A DNA stretch of 64,000 nt from Nitrospirota bacterium (GCA_021826965.1 JAKAYA010000005.1:1-64000), one strand, 5' to 3'; counted from the first letter of the stretch, positions 43,789-53,693 are shown. Numbers and translations: made by a program. Notes: generated by a model not told the origin, from the letters alone.

Positions 43789-45188
43789 TCCATCCTGATC
43801 CGAAGATCTTTCGCGAATACGACATCCGGGGAAACGCCGACCGCGACCTGTCCGATCCGATCGTCTACGCCATTGGAAAGGCCTATGCCTCCCTTCTGAA
43901 AGAGTCGGGGGGAAAACGGGTGGCCCTGGGCCAGGACGTCCGGCTCTCCTCTCCGCGAATCGCCAAGGCCATGGAAGACGCACTCCTGTCTTCGGGCATC
44001 GACGTTTTCGACATCGGCAAGGCACCCACGCCGCTTCTTTATTTCTCCCTCTTCAAGCTGCCGGTGGACGGAGGAATCATGATCACCGGCAGCCACAACC
44101 CGTCGGCGGACAACGGGATCAAGATGGCCCTCGGCCGGGAAACGATCTTCGGAGATGCCATCCAGGAAATCCGCCAGAGAACGCCTCTTTCCCCTTCTTC
44201 CAACGGACATCCGGTCCGAAAAGGGACCCGAACAGACTCCCCCGTGCGTGAGACCTACCTCTCGGAAATGTCCACAAACTTCGGCAAGCTCCCCCTCTTC
44301 CACAATCGCCCGCTCCGGGTCGTGCTCGACTGCGGAAACGGTACGGCCGGACTTGTCGCCCGGGAGCTTTACACCGCCCTTGGAGTCGAAGTGCACTGCC
44401 TGTACGAAGAACCGGACGGACATTTTCCCAACCACCACCCGGATCCGACCGTACCGGAAAATCTGTCCGGATTGATCGCCCATGTCCGAAAAAACCAGGC
44501 GGACCTGGGCATCGCCTTCGACGGCGACTCCGACCGCATCGGGGTCGTGACCGAAACTGGCGACATTCTTTTCGGAGATCAGCTGCTGCTGCTCTTCGCC
44601 CGCCAGGTTCTCGACCAGCTTCCCGGAGCCGTGATCCTCTCGGAAGTCAAGGCATCCAGGATCCTTTACGACGAAGTCGCCCGCATGGGAGGACGGCCGT
44701 TGATGTGGAAAGCCGGACATTCCCTGATCAAGGCTAAGATGCGGGAAATGAAAGCACCTCTCGCCGGAGAGATGAGCGGTCATGTCTTTTTTTCTGATCG
44801 CTATTACGGGTACGATGACGCGCTGTATGCCGGAATCCGGCTTCTGGAACTCCTGACACTTCACCAAATGTCCCTGACCGGGCTGTTGGCCCCTTTTCCC
44901 AAGGCCTTCGCAACACCGGAAATTCGCCGAGACTCGTCCGATGAACGAAAATTTCTGGTTGTGAACCGGCTACGGGAAATCCTGCTGCAAAAAGGATATG
45001 CATTTTCCGATATCGATGGTGTTCGCATCGACTTTCCGGACGGTTGGGGACTCGTCCGGGCCTCGAACACCCAGCCAGTCCTTGTCCTGCGGTTCGAAGG
45101 CCCATCGCCGGAAAAAAGAGACGCCATCCAGCACGAAATCGAAGTGCTCCTGGCCGAAGCGGAAAACACCCTGCCACCCTCCCCATAA
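43785..45188 (+). CDS. Phosphomannomutase/phosphoglucomutase
   Basis: FREYDIRGNADRDL, TGSHNPSADNGIKM, DGDSDRIGVV; GTG start overlaps manC stop. Confidence 0.95.
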   Translation: MIHPDPKIFREYDIRGNADRDLSDPIVYAIGKAYASLLKESGGKRVALGQDVRLSSPRIAKAMEDALLSSGIDVFDIGKAPTPLLYFSLFKLPVDGGIMITGSHNPSADNGIKMALGRETIFGDAIQEIRQRTPLSPSSNGHPVRKGTRTDSPVRETYLSEMSTNFGKLPLFHNRPLRVVLDCGNGTAGLVARELYTALGVEVHCLYEEPDGHFPNHHPDPTVPENLSGLIAHVRKNQADLGIAFDGDSDRIGVVTETGDILFGDQLLLLFARQVLDQLPGAVILSEVKASRILYDEVARMGGRPLMWKAGHSLIKAKMREMKAPLAGEMSGHVFFSDRYYGYDDALYAGIRLLELLTLHQMSLTGLLAPFPKAFATPEIRRDSSDERKFLVVNRLREILLQKGYAFSDIDGVRIDFPDGWGLVRASNTQPVLVLRFEGPSPEKRDAIQHEIEVLLAEAENTLPPSP

Positions 45189-45263
45189 TGCCATCCTCTC
45201 TCCGACCGGATTCCTGGAGGATGACCACGCATCTGTTCCTCCCAGCGGGTTCGGTCGGGCATC

Positions 45264-45319
45264 TTGATTTACGCATTCTAAATGAATAATATATCCAGGA
45301 TGCATATTTTAAGGATGCA
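45264..45319 (+). promoter_or_regulatory. Putative globin promoter (TTGATT-N17-TAATAT) and TGCAT-N9-ATGCA operator
   Basis: -35 45264-45269, -10 45287-45292; TGCATATTTTAAGGATGCA 45301-45319. Confidence 0.5.
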
Positions 45320-45395
45320 GAGAAGAGATGAGCCTTTTCCGGCCATCGAATGCCCTCGGAAAACCCGAGGGTTGTCCGGTCAACAAGGAGGAGAG

Positions 45396-45800
45396 ATGAT
45401 GTCTATCAACACCGAAGCAATCAAGAAGAGTGTCGACGTCCTGGCACCGCACGGCACAAAGGTTACGGAATATTTTTACAATTATTTGTTCCGGAAGTAT
45501 CCCGAAGTGCGTCCCATGTTTCCCGCCGACATGGGTCCCCAAGCCAAGCGTCTTCTGGACTCGGTCGTCTACATCGCCAGCAATATCGACAACCTGGACA
45601 AGCTTGTCCCCTACCTCCAACGGCTGGGTGCGGGTCACACGAAATACAACACCCGTCCCGAACACTATCCGGCCGTCGGCGATGCCCTTCTGACGACCCT
45701 CGAGCATTTCGCCGGCCCCGCATGGACTCCGGAACTGGCCCAATCCTGGAGCGAAGCCTATTCCATCGCTTCCGACGTCATGATCAAGGCCGCGCAGTAA
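45396..45800 (+). CDS. Single-domain globin (flavohemoglobin-type)
   Basis: LFRKYPEVRPMFP, GAGHTKYNTRPEHYPAVGDALLTTLEHFAGPAWTPELAQSW; RBS AAGGAGGAG. Confidence 0.93.
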   Translation: MMSINTEAIKKSVDVLAPHGTKVTEYFYNYLFRKYPEVRPMFPADMGPQAKRLLDSVVYIASNIDNLDKLVPYLQRLGAGHTKYNTRPEHYPAVGDALLTTLEHFAGPAWTPELAQSWSEAYSIASDVMIKAAQ

Positions 45801-45812
45801 CAACCGACATCA

Positions 45813-45864
45813 CCAGCCCGGCTGGCTCCCATCAGGGAATCACCCGCCGGGCTGGCCTGTTTTT
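45813..45864 (+). terminator. Globin terminator
   Basis: CCAGCCCGGC...GCCGGGCTGG followed by cctgTTTTT. Confidence 0.85.
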
Positions 45865-45932
45865 GGGCAGCCGGTTCCGGCCAGGACATACCCGACACTG
45901 TACCGTTTTCGGCTGACTGGATGTGGACTCCG

Positions 45933-46127
45933 CTATTCGGACTTGAAATGGAGACGGGAATGGGTCCCGTCGCAGAACGGCTTCTTGGAAGAGCCTCCGC
46001 AACGGCACAGATGGTAGGTTCCGGAACCGTCCTGGCTGACTTTCTTGCCATTGGCATCGGTGATTTCGACGTCTCCCTGAATTTCATACGGACCATTCTT
46101 GAAACATTTCACGACTGTCTTTTCCAT
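45933..46127 (-). CDS. CDGSH iron-sulfur domain protein
   Basis: 64 aa; YHLCRCGGSSKKPFCDGTHSRLHF. Confidence 0.93.
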   Translation of the reverse strand: MEKTVVKCFKNGPYEIQGDVEITDANGKKVSQDGSGTYHLCRCGGSSKKPFCDGTHSRLHFKSE

Positions 46128-46246
46128 GGCATCCTCCTGAGAATGTTGAGAAGAGCTGATCGGGAACAGAAATGCCGACCATGCGGGACGATCGGCTCTT
46201 CCCGACACGGCCGGAGCGTGTCCGCACTCCCCGGAGACAGCGGAAA

Positions 46247-46609
46247 TCAGGGCTTGCGAAACGTCTTGATGTAGGCAAAAACGTCCTGGATGTCCTGTTT
46301 GGAGATCACATCCCACCAGGGCGGCATTTTTCCGTAGTTGTATCCGTTTGTGATCACATCAATGAAAAAGGAGTCTGGCTTGTTTTTCCAGAGGGCCGGG
46401 TCCCGAAAGTTTGAGGGGGGAGGAAAAGCGACCCCTCCGACTTCTCCCTTGCCGTCTCCGTTGATTCCGTGACACTTGTAGCAATACTGGTTGTAGACCT
46501 CCTTGCCGCGGGAGGCGTCACCGGGTTCAAGTCCCCATGCCACCTTTCCTCCGCCACTCAACCAGAAAACCAGAACAGCGATCACCAGACCTGCCTTAAC
46601 GATTCGCAC
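46247..46609 (-). CDS. Monohaem c-type cytochrome
   Basis: CYKCHG haem motif; GTG start after AGGAGGG; signal anchor VIAVLVFWLSGGG. Confidence 0.85.
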   Translation of the reverse strand: MRIVKAGLVIAVLVFWLSGGGKVAWGLEPGDASRGKEVYNQYCYKCHGINGDGKGEVGGVAFPPPSNFRDPALWKNKPDSFFIDVITNGYNYGKMPPWWDVISKQDIQDVFAYIKTFRKP

Positions 46610-46884
46610 GCAATCCCTCCTGTTTTTCCCCGGACGTTCGTTTCGACAATCTTCCAATTTTTTCAAGGCACGATGGGCCCATCATAACGATAGCCGGCCG
46701 AAACAATCAACCTCATTTTTCTTTTCTGTTTTCCTCCGGCCTTGCGGGAAAACCATTTTTCCGAAAGTCTCCCGCAGCCACTCTTCGGAAGAATCGATAT
46801 GCTATCCTTGAAACTGAAGCTTGGCGCATCGTCACAAGCAACAGACAATTGTCCGGAAATCACCCTCTGGAGGCGAGAGCACAG

Positions 46885-47631
46885 ATGGAAACCGTCGGAT
46901 CCTTTTCCCGCAAAGGTCTTGTCGCCGAAAACACACTCTTTTTTCAGATCGAAATCCCGCAGGACATCAAAGACCGGTTCATCCCCGGACAATACGTCCA
47001 CATGGAATGGGTGACCCCGGTCGCTCCCGAGGAAAAAGGAGACGGACGGGACTTTTCGATCGCTTCCCCGCCCGAGGAATGGCCGCGACTGTCCTTTGCC
47101 ACCCGACTGACGGGATCGGCCTTCAAAAAACACCTGGAAGACTTTCCCGATGGAACCCCCATACGGGTATCGGGCCCTTACGGAGAATTTACCTTGCCAT
47201 CAGGACTTGAAGAGAGAAAATGGAACGAACCCGTCGTCTTGATCGCCGGAGGGATCGGCATCACGCCCTTCCGGAGCATTCTCTTGCACGCGCTGGGACG
47301 GTTCCCTTCCGTTCCATTCTTTCTGTTCACGACCAATCGGACGGTGAAATCCATCCCCTTTCTGGACGAACTCCGGAATCTGGCACGCAATCAAAAGAAC
47401 CTTTTCCTGGAGCAGATCGTGTCCAAAACCGACATCCCGCTTCCGCCGGACCTCGAAAGCGGCATCCTCACCCCGGACCGGATGTTCGAAGCTATCGGCG
47501 AACGCGCAAAAAACGGCGACTATTATATCGCCGGGACCCCTTCCCTGGTATCCTCGTTTTCGACCGCACTCGAAGGGAGCCATATTCGCCATGAAAGGAT
47601 TCACGCCGATCCGTTCTTCGGGTACCCCTGA
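46885..47631 (+). CDS. Stand-alone FAD/NAD(P) ferredoxin-reductase-like protein
   Basis: RDFSIASPPEE, GPYGEFTLP, VVLIAGGIGITPFRSIL. Confidence 0.9.
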   Translation: METVGSFSRKGLVAENTLFFQIEIPQDIKDRFIPGQYVHMEWVTPVAPEEKGDGRDFSIASPPEEWPRLSFATRLTGSAFKKHLEDFPDGTPIRVSGPYGEFTLPSGLEERKWNEPVVLIAGGIGITPFRSILLHALGRFPSVPFFLFTTNRTVKSIPFLDELRNLARNQKNLFLEQIVSKTDIPLPPDLESGILTPDRMFEAIGERAKNGDYYIAGTPSLVSSFSTALEGSHIRHERIHADPFFGYP

Positions 47632-47717
47632 CAACCCTCCGTCAGAGAGCCGGAAAAACAGAATCTTCCTCTTTGTTCACTAATGGCATTTCTCTCCGCT
47701 CCCCGATGAGAGAGGAC

Positions 47718-47909
47718 CTACTCCTTGCGTCCCAGGCAATCCTTTCGCCAAATGCAGTCAAGCTGAGAACAGATCCCTTCCATTGCGCTTTTGAAACAAT
47801 CGAAGTTGCCTTCGCGCCGCTGGATGGAGCGGATCAGATCTGCCTTTCTCAAATGTCCCGGCGCCACATGCTTTTCCTGGGCGATCTTTCGGATCTCCTG
47901 CATGTTCAT
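47718..47909 (-). CDS. Small SAP/Rho-N-domain-like protein
   Basis: MNMQEIRKIAQEKHVAPGHLRKADLIRSIQRREGNFDCF. Confidence 0.8.
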   Translation of the reverse strand: MNMQEIRKIAQEKHVAPGHLRKADLIRSIQRREGNFDCFKSAMEGICSQLDCIWRKDCLGRKE

Positions 47910-47931
47910 GATGTCCTCCTTCCGGAAGCAA

Positions 47932-48456
47932 TCAAGCGATTCCCGTCTTGGCCTCCAATCCGGGACCTCGAGGCGAAGCGGCCTCATCCTTGAACGACAG
48001 GACATCTCCCGTCCTATTTCGAATGCGATCGATCAGAATGGGCTTCAAAAGACCGATGTTCCCTGTAATATCGGCGAGGGTATAACCGTCCAGCGTGTTC
48101 AGAAATGCGAAAAGCGCCGTCCGAAAAACGGATTTGAGGCTGCAGACCTGGTCGATGGGACATTCGGACAGTTCCTCCCCCAGACATTCCACGAGACGGA
48201 AATCCGGTTCCGTTTCCCGGATGAGGGCTCCCAACGAGATCTCTTTCGGATCCCGGCCGAGAACCATTCCTCCTTTTTTCCCCCGTGTCGTCCGGACGTA
48301 CCCGTTCAGGGAAAGGTTGTGGACGACCTTGACGAGATGATTTTTGGAAATCCCGAAGGAGTCTGCCACTTCGGAAATCGTCGCCGGACCTTCTGTCTTT
48401 GCCGCAAGATAAAGAAGAACCCGAATCGAATAGTCCGTGTACAGGGTCAACTGCAT
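47932..48456 (-). CDS. Rrf2-family regulator, NsrR-like
   Basis: MQLTLYTDYSIRVLLYLA..., three-Cys cluster ECLGEELSECPIDQVCSLK. Confidence 0.9.
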   Translation of the reverse strand: MQLTLYTDYSIRVLLYLAAKTEGPATISEVADSFGISKNHLVKVVHNLSLNGYVRTTRGKKGGMVLGRDPKEISLGALIRETEPDFRLVECLGEELSECPIDQVCSLKSVFRTALFAFLNTLDGYTLADITGNIGLLKPILIDRIRNRTGDVLSFKDEAASPRGPGLEAKTGIA

Positions 48457-48707
48457 CGATCTGCCTCCATCCTATGCTCTTCAGTCCCCTCTGTTCCCCG
48501 GTTTCCATCGGACAATCTTCTTCCGGGCTCCGGGGAACCTTTCACTTCTATATGTATGTATTATAACCCGGCCGACCCCGTCAGTCGCAGATTCGAAAAC
48601 ATCGTCTTGATGCAAGACCGGATGTTGATCCATTCCTTATTTCTCCGGTCATGCGGCTTGCGTCCGCCTCGAAAAAAACGGTAAAAACGATCGATCTGGA
48701 GGCAAGA

Positions 48708-49340
48708 ATGACAATCCCGTTTTCCATCCTGTTCAGTCGTCCCCGAATCCGGACGGCTCTCATTGCCATTCCGCTCTGCGTCTCGGGGATCGCACTCATT
48801 TTCTGGCTTAAACCCGCATCGGGCTCGACGATCCGGGGGCTTTCCCTCCTGACCGCCGCGATACAGGCGCTCGGAGCGCTTTCCATCGTCCTCTTTTTCG
48901 TGGCTCTCCGGGAATATCGGAGCCTTATGGAATCCCGCCGGAAAATCCACCGTACGGCTATCGGGAAGAAGGCACTCCTTGAGAAGGCCCGAAAAATCGG
49001 ACGGAATTGTTGCGTCGACACATCGCCCAACCCTGAACACATCGAAGAATGGATCGAAAACGCCGGCTCATTTTTCCGGGGAAGCCTGATGGACCTGATG
49101 GATGCCCATCCTGTGGCTTCGGCAGACTTTTCCGAAGTTACAGCCGCCGTCGAGGAGGGTTTTCGCTCCCTCCTCGAGACCCAAAACCGGAACCGGGAAG
49201 AAAGCAGTCTGTCTCTTTCCACCCCGGAGATTCTGGGACTGGTCCCCCCGATTTTCCGGGAGATTGAAAAAGACCATGAAGTCCAATACCGGCTTGAAAA
49301 AGAGATCCCTGCCCCACTTCTACCCGAAGGCCAGGAGTGA
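48708..49340 (+). CDS. Hypothetical two-TM membrane protein
   Basis: MTIPFSILFSRPRIRTALIAIPLCVSGIALIFWL...; convergent with the acyl-ligase gene. Confidence 0.5.
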   Translation: MTIPFSILFSRPRIRTALIAIPLCVSGIALIFWLKPASGSTIRGLSLLTAAIQALGALSIVLFFVALREYRSLMESRRKIHRTAIGKKALLEKARKIGRNCCVDTSPNPEHIEEWIENAGSFFRGSLMDLMDAHPVASADFSEVTAAVEEGFRSLLETQNRNREESSLSLSTPEILGLVPPIFREIEKDHEVQYRLEKEIPAPLLPEGQE

Positions 49341-52046
49341 CCGGACGGCCTCTTCCAGCACAGCGGTGATCCGGGGGGCGGTTTTCCCTTCGAACTGACT
49401 GGAAGGAATCACCTTCCCAATTCTGAGGCGGATTGGGAAGGGACGGGGCAAGCGACGGTGCCTCGGCCAGGCGTTGAAGGCCCCGACGATCGCGCACGGA
49501 ATCACCGGCACGGGACAGGCCGACAGAATGTATCCGGTTCCCGGGCGGAACGACTGAAGACTTCCGGAAAGCGATCGCTCTCCTTCCGGAAAAATCGCCA
49601 GGGCTTTCCCTCTCCGAAGGAGATGGTAGCCGATCCTGAGACCGGTGACTGCCTCTTCGGGATCGATGGAAACGACCCCGAGGACGTTTTTCAGTTTTTT
49701 CAGGACACCGTGTTCGAACAACGGCGAATACCCCCAGAATATCAGGGAGTGGAGAAGATCCGGCGGCAGCATCAGGGAAAGAAGAATCCCGTCCAGGTAG
49801 CTCTCGTGGTTCGCAACAAGAACGAACGGACCAGAGGGCCAGGAAACCTGCTCTCCTCCCGCAACGGTCGCCTGCCATCCGGCTTCGGTCCGGATGACCG
49901 TCGGCCAGCGCACACCGAAAACGACCGAGAACACGCCTCTCAGAAACGTGTGAAGAAAGCGGAACCACAAGGGGGGAGCGCCATTTGCCTTCGCGGGACG
50001 GCGAGGAATGAATGTTTCCTCGGCATCGGTGAGCGAAGGCTCCAGAATGCGCGCATCGGCTTTTTCTCCCGAGGTCTTCACCAGTCTGCCGGACATCTTT
50101 TCGAGCAAGTCTCCGACCGTCCGGACCGAATCGAACATCTCCTCTTCAAGAGCCCCCCCGGTCAGCTCCTCGAGACGTCCCGCGAGTTCGATCCTTCCCA
50201 GCGAATCCAGGCCCAGGTCCACTTCCAGATGGTCGGAAAGGGACAAGGGCCTGTCCAGACCCGTCACGTCTTCCAGAACGCGCAAAATCTCCCGCTTGGC
50301 CGGATCGTCCAGAACCCCTTCCGGAACGGGAGAGGCGCTATGGCGTCTTTCCAGAGAGGAGACGATTTCGGGGAGGGCAAAACGTTTGAGCTTTCCCAGA
50401 CGTGTCCGGGGCATCGGTTCGAGCGTCAGGGAAAACCCGCCGATCCGGCTATGGCCCGGCAAGCGCGCGTTCAGGCCGGCGACTCTGGATTCCATGACGG
50501 GTCTCATCTGGACAATGTGCCGGCGAGAAAACGCTTCTTCATCCGGGCGGATCAAAAGCCAGGGAACACCGTTGTAGAGGGTCAGGGCGAGTTCCGAAAC
50601 AAGCTCGTCCTTTCCCAGCAATCCTTCGACCGCTTCGGGCTGAAGCTTCTTCCCGTTGGGCAATACGAGCAGCTCTTTTTCCCTCCCTTTCAGAAAAAGA
50701 AAACCGTCCTCCAGGCAACCGATGTCCCCGGTCGAAAACCAGCCGTCCGCATCCCGGACGGGACGACGCGTCTTGCAATCGAGGAGGTATTCCGAAGCGA
50801 CGTTGCTTCCGCGAGCCTGAACCTCACCTTCCCCCACCGCATGGTCTTCAAGAGGACGGATACGGAGTTCCACCCCGTCCACAGCCCGACCCACCGAACC
50901 GAACCGGAAATGACCGGGGGTGTTGAAGGTCAGGACCGGCGCCGTTTCGGTGAGCCCGTATCCTTCAAGCATCGTCAGCCCCCAGGACCAGAAGTCGACG
51001 GAAGCCTGACGCGAAAGCGCCGCCCCGCCTGAAGCCAGAATTTCCATCGAAGGGCCGAACCTTTCATGAAGAGAGCGGAAGAAGAGCCGGCCGGGATTGA
51101 AACCCGCCTTCAAGCGGCAGCGGAGCACCAGGGGCATGAGGACATGACAGACGATCCAGCGCATTCGCCTTCCCCGCTGTTCGATGCCTTCCCATATACG
51201 GCGGTGAAAGTTTTCCCACAGGGAAGGAACACCGGGAAAAAGTGTCGGAGCAAAGGTCGTGAGACACGAAAGGAGCGTCGCCGGCTGAAGATCGGGCGCA
51301 AACGCAACGGTCGCACCGTGACCGACCGGAAGATAGAGGAGAGACATCAGGGGATAGGCGTGATGAAGGGGAAGCACCCCGAACACCCGCGACTCCCGAT
51401 GATAGATTCCGAGTTTTGCGATGCTCCGGACATTGGAAAAAAGGTTGGCATGCGTCAGTGCGACTCCCCGGGGAAAGCCGGTCGTTCCGGAGGTCAGAAG
51501 AAGGCAGGCCTCCCGGTTCGTATCCCGGGAAACGAGACGAACGGTTTCCTCGAGGAGCCCCCGCCAACTTTCCTCTCCGGGAAAGGGCGGCTTATCCGGA
51601 TGCCGGGGAAACGTGTGCACGGGGATTTCCTCCGGACCATCCCCCAGACTTTCCCAAAGCCCTTCTTCGATAAACAAAGCTTCCGCTCCGAAGTTTTTCA
51701 GGATGGACCTCATTTCCGCTGGAGGCATGGCGTGGTCGAGAAGAACCGGGAGCAAATCTTCGGCTTCAAGTGCCAGCAACGTCCGGATGAACGCCGGCCC
51801 CGGAGCGGCGGATACCCCGACCGGGGTGCGGACCGGAAGCTTCAGGGAACGAACGGATCCCCTGAACTCCAGGGCCGAAAGGACCATTTCCCGGTAGGAC
51901 CAGGTCCGGGGGGAAAGTCTTTGCCCATCATGCAGCCATTCCACGACAAACGGACAGTCCGGCTCAAGCTTCGACCATCCCAGGACAGTATGAAAAAGGG
52001 TCTCCGGGGTGCCTTCCGGCAACAACTGTCTCACAGGTTTTTTCAC
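49320..52046 (-). CDS. Acyl-AMP ligase / ACP / PlsC acyltransferase fusion
   Basis: LLLTSGTTGFPRGVALTH; ACP DLGLDSLGRIELA; PlsC NHESYLDG and FPEGERS. Confidence 0.92.
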   Translation of the reverse strand: MKKPVRQLLPEGTPETLFHTVLGWSKLEPDCPFVVEWLHDGQRLSPRTWSYREMVLSALEFRGSVRSLKLPVRTPVGVSAAPGPAFIRTLLALEAEDLLPVLLDHAMPPAEMRSILKNFGAEALFIEEGLWESLGDGPEEIPVHTFPRHPDKPPFPGEESWRGLLEETVRLVSRDTNREACLLLTSGTTGFPRGVALTHANLFSNVRSIAKLGIYHRESRVFGVLPLHHAYPLMSLLYLPVGHGATVAFAPDLQPATLLSCLTTFAPTLFPGVPSLWENFHRRIWEGIEQRGRRMRWIVCHVLMPLVLRCRLKAGFNPGRLFFRSLHERFGPSMEILASGGAALSRQASVDFWSWGLTMLEGYGLTETAPVLTFNTPGHFRFGSVGRAVDGVELRIRPLEDHAVGEGEVQARGSNVASEYLLDCKTRRPVRDADGWFSTGDIGCLEDGFLFLKGREKELLVLPNGKKLQPEAVEGLLGKDELVSELALTLYNGVPWLLIRPDEEAFSRRHIVQMRPVMESRVAGLNARLPGHSRIGGFSLTLEPMPRTRLGKLKRFALPEIVSSLERRHSASPVPEGVLDDPAKREILRVLEDVTGLDRPLSLSDHLEVDLGLDSLGRIELAGRLEELTGGALEEEMFDSVRTVGDLLEKMSGRLVKTSGEKADARILEPSLTDAEETFIPRRPAKANGAPPLWFRFLHTFLRGVFSVVFGVRWPTVIRTEAGWQATVAGGEQVSWPSGPFVLVANHESYLDGILLSLMLPPDLLHSLIFWGYSPLFEHGVLKKLKNVLGVVSIDPEEAVTGLRIGYHLLRRGKALAIFPEGERSLSGSLQSFRPGTGYILSACPVPVIPCAIVGAFNAWPRHRRLPRPFPIRLRIGKVIPSSQFEGKTAPRITAVLEEAVRSLLAFG

Positions 52047-53479
52047 CTCTTCGCCACCCTTCCGGTTCTGGACGACATTTTTTCCGTCAGTTCGACCGTC
52101 TCATGCAGAGCCGGAACATGCACGTTTTTCCATCCCGTATTCTCCAGTTTTTCCCGGAAAGACGAGAGGGAGCGGTGCTCTCCGTGAATCAGAAAAACAC
52201 GTTCCGGAACTTTCATCGACCCACACCACTTCAGAAGGTCCGCCTGATCGGCGTGGGCCGAGAAACCATTGATGGAATGGAGACCGATCCGGACATCTTT
52301 CTCTACCCCCTGGATCCGTACGGTCTTGCGGCCTTCCAGAATGGCCCGTCCCAGTGTCCCCTCCGCCTGATATCCGACAAACACCAGGCTGGAACGAGGA
52401 TTCTCCGCCTCCTGGGCCAGATGATAGAGGATCCTTCCTCCGGACACCATCCCCGATCCGGCGAGAACAACGGCACGAGGACCCGCGCCCGCGATCGTCC
52501 GGGATTCGTCGACCGTACGCATGAATTTGAGTTCGGGAAACAGGAAGGGATCCTTTCGCTTCTTAAATTGCTCGAGAAGACGATCGGCCAGAAGCATCGG
52601 AAAACGCTCATAAATATGCGTGACATTGATCGCCATCGGAGAGTCCAGAAAATACGGCTGCCGTCCCGGCAAGCGTCCTTCGCTCTTCCATTCGCGAAAA
52701 AAGAACAGGAGGTCCTGAGCCCGTTCGACCGCGAACGTGGGGATCAGGACCTTCCCGCCCCGGGAATACGTATCGGAAAGGACTTCCAGAAGCTCCTCCT
52801 TCGACTCCTCGAAAGACCGGTGAAGTCTGTCTCCATAGGTCGTTTCCATCACGACGTAGTCCGAATCCTCCGGAGGAGAAGCCGGAGCCAGAAGGGCGGG
52901 TTGTCCCGGCCCCAGGTCACCGGAGAACAGGATCCGGGTCTTCCGGCCGGGCCGCGAAACGGTGATCTGGACGGAGGCCGAACCCAGGATATGGCCGGCG
53001 TTATAAAACGTGGCATCGATTCCGGGGGCAAGATTCACCGGAACGTCGTATTCGGCGGCCCGGACAAAAAGCGCCATCGTATCGATCACGTCCGCAATCC
53101 GGTAGGCCGTCGAACGGGAGGAGGGACGGTGAGTTCCCTTCTGCCGCCCTTTCTCCGGAAGATGCTCTTCCTGCAAATGGGCAGCGTCCCACAGGACGAT
53201 TTCGGACAAATAACGCGTCGGAGAAGTGGCGTAGACCGGACCTGAAAACCCCTGCCGGACGAGATAGGGAAGCCTCCCGCAATGATCGAGGTGGGCATGT
53301 GTCAAAACGACCGCGGAAATGGAGTCCGGCGCGAATCCGAAGGGCTTCAGGTTCGAGCGGAACATTTCGTCGCCTCCCTGAAACATCCCGCAATCGATCA
53401 GGATCCGGAAGCCGTCCACGTCCAGGAGATGGCAGGACCCGGTCACACAGGAAGCCGCTCCGTGAAAAGACAGTTGCAT
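52043..53479 (-). CDS. MBL-fold/beta-CASP RNA exonuclease-like protein
   Basis: MQLSFHGAASCVTGSCHLLDVDG, LTHAHLDHCGRLP, GFSAHADQADLLKW. Confidence 0.95.
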   Translation of the reverse strand: MQLSFHGAASCVTGSCHLLDVDGFRILIDCGMFQGGDEMFRSNLKPFGFAPDSISAVVLTHAHLDHCGRLPYLVRQGFSGPVYATSPTRYLSEIVLWDAAHLQEEHLPEKGRQKGTHRPSSRSTAYRIADVIDTMALFVRAAEYDVPVNLAPGIDATFYNAGHILGSASVQITVSRPGRKTRILFSGDLGPGQPALLAPASPPEDSDYVVMETTYGDRLHRSFEESKEELLEVLSDTYSRGGKVLIPTFAVERAQDLLFFFREWKSEGRLPGRQPYFLDSPMAINVTHIYERFPMLLADRLLEQFKKRKDPFLFPELKFMRTVDESRTIAGAGPRAVVLAGSGMVSGGRILYHLAQEAENPRSSLVFVGYQAEGTLGRAILEGRKTVRIQGVEKDVRIGLHSINGFSAHADQADLLKWCGSMKVPERVFLIHGEHRSLSSFREKLENTGWKNVHVPALHETVELTEKMSSRTGRVAKR

Positions 53480-53616
53480 GATTCCTCCTCCCTTAAACCC
53501 TTCTCCGGTTTTCCTCTTCCGTTCCGGATCAGGAAAAGCCACGAAAATTCCCCACGATTCTAGCGCATAGACCGAGAGACCGCCAGAAGATCCTTCTCCG
53601 GCCTCCAGGGCCCGGA

Positions 53617-53666
53617 TTGACACGAAGACCGGAGTCCATTAAAATCGAACTTGAGAATCAATCTCA
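53617..53666 (+). promoter_or_regulatory. FTR1 promoter with Fur-like box
   Basis: TTGACA (53617) -N17- TAAAAT (53640); TGAGAATCAATCTCA at 53652-53666 matches 7-1-7 Fur consensus TGATAATnATTATCA at 11 of 14. Confidence 0.7.
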
Positions 53667-53693
53667 AATAAAAGGGAGCGACGAGGACATCTT

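Noticed and set aside
42343-44025. 560-aa minus-strand ORF
   Set aside because: Antisense to manC; typical spurious ORF opposite a GC-rich gene
49458-51032. 524-aa plus-strand ORF
   Set aside because: Antisense to the acyl-ligase fusion, composition typical of shadow ORFs
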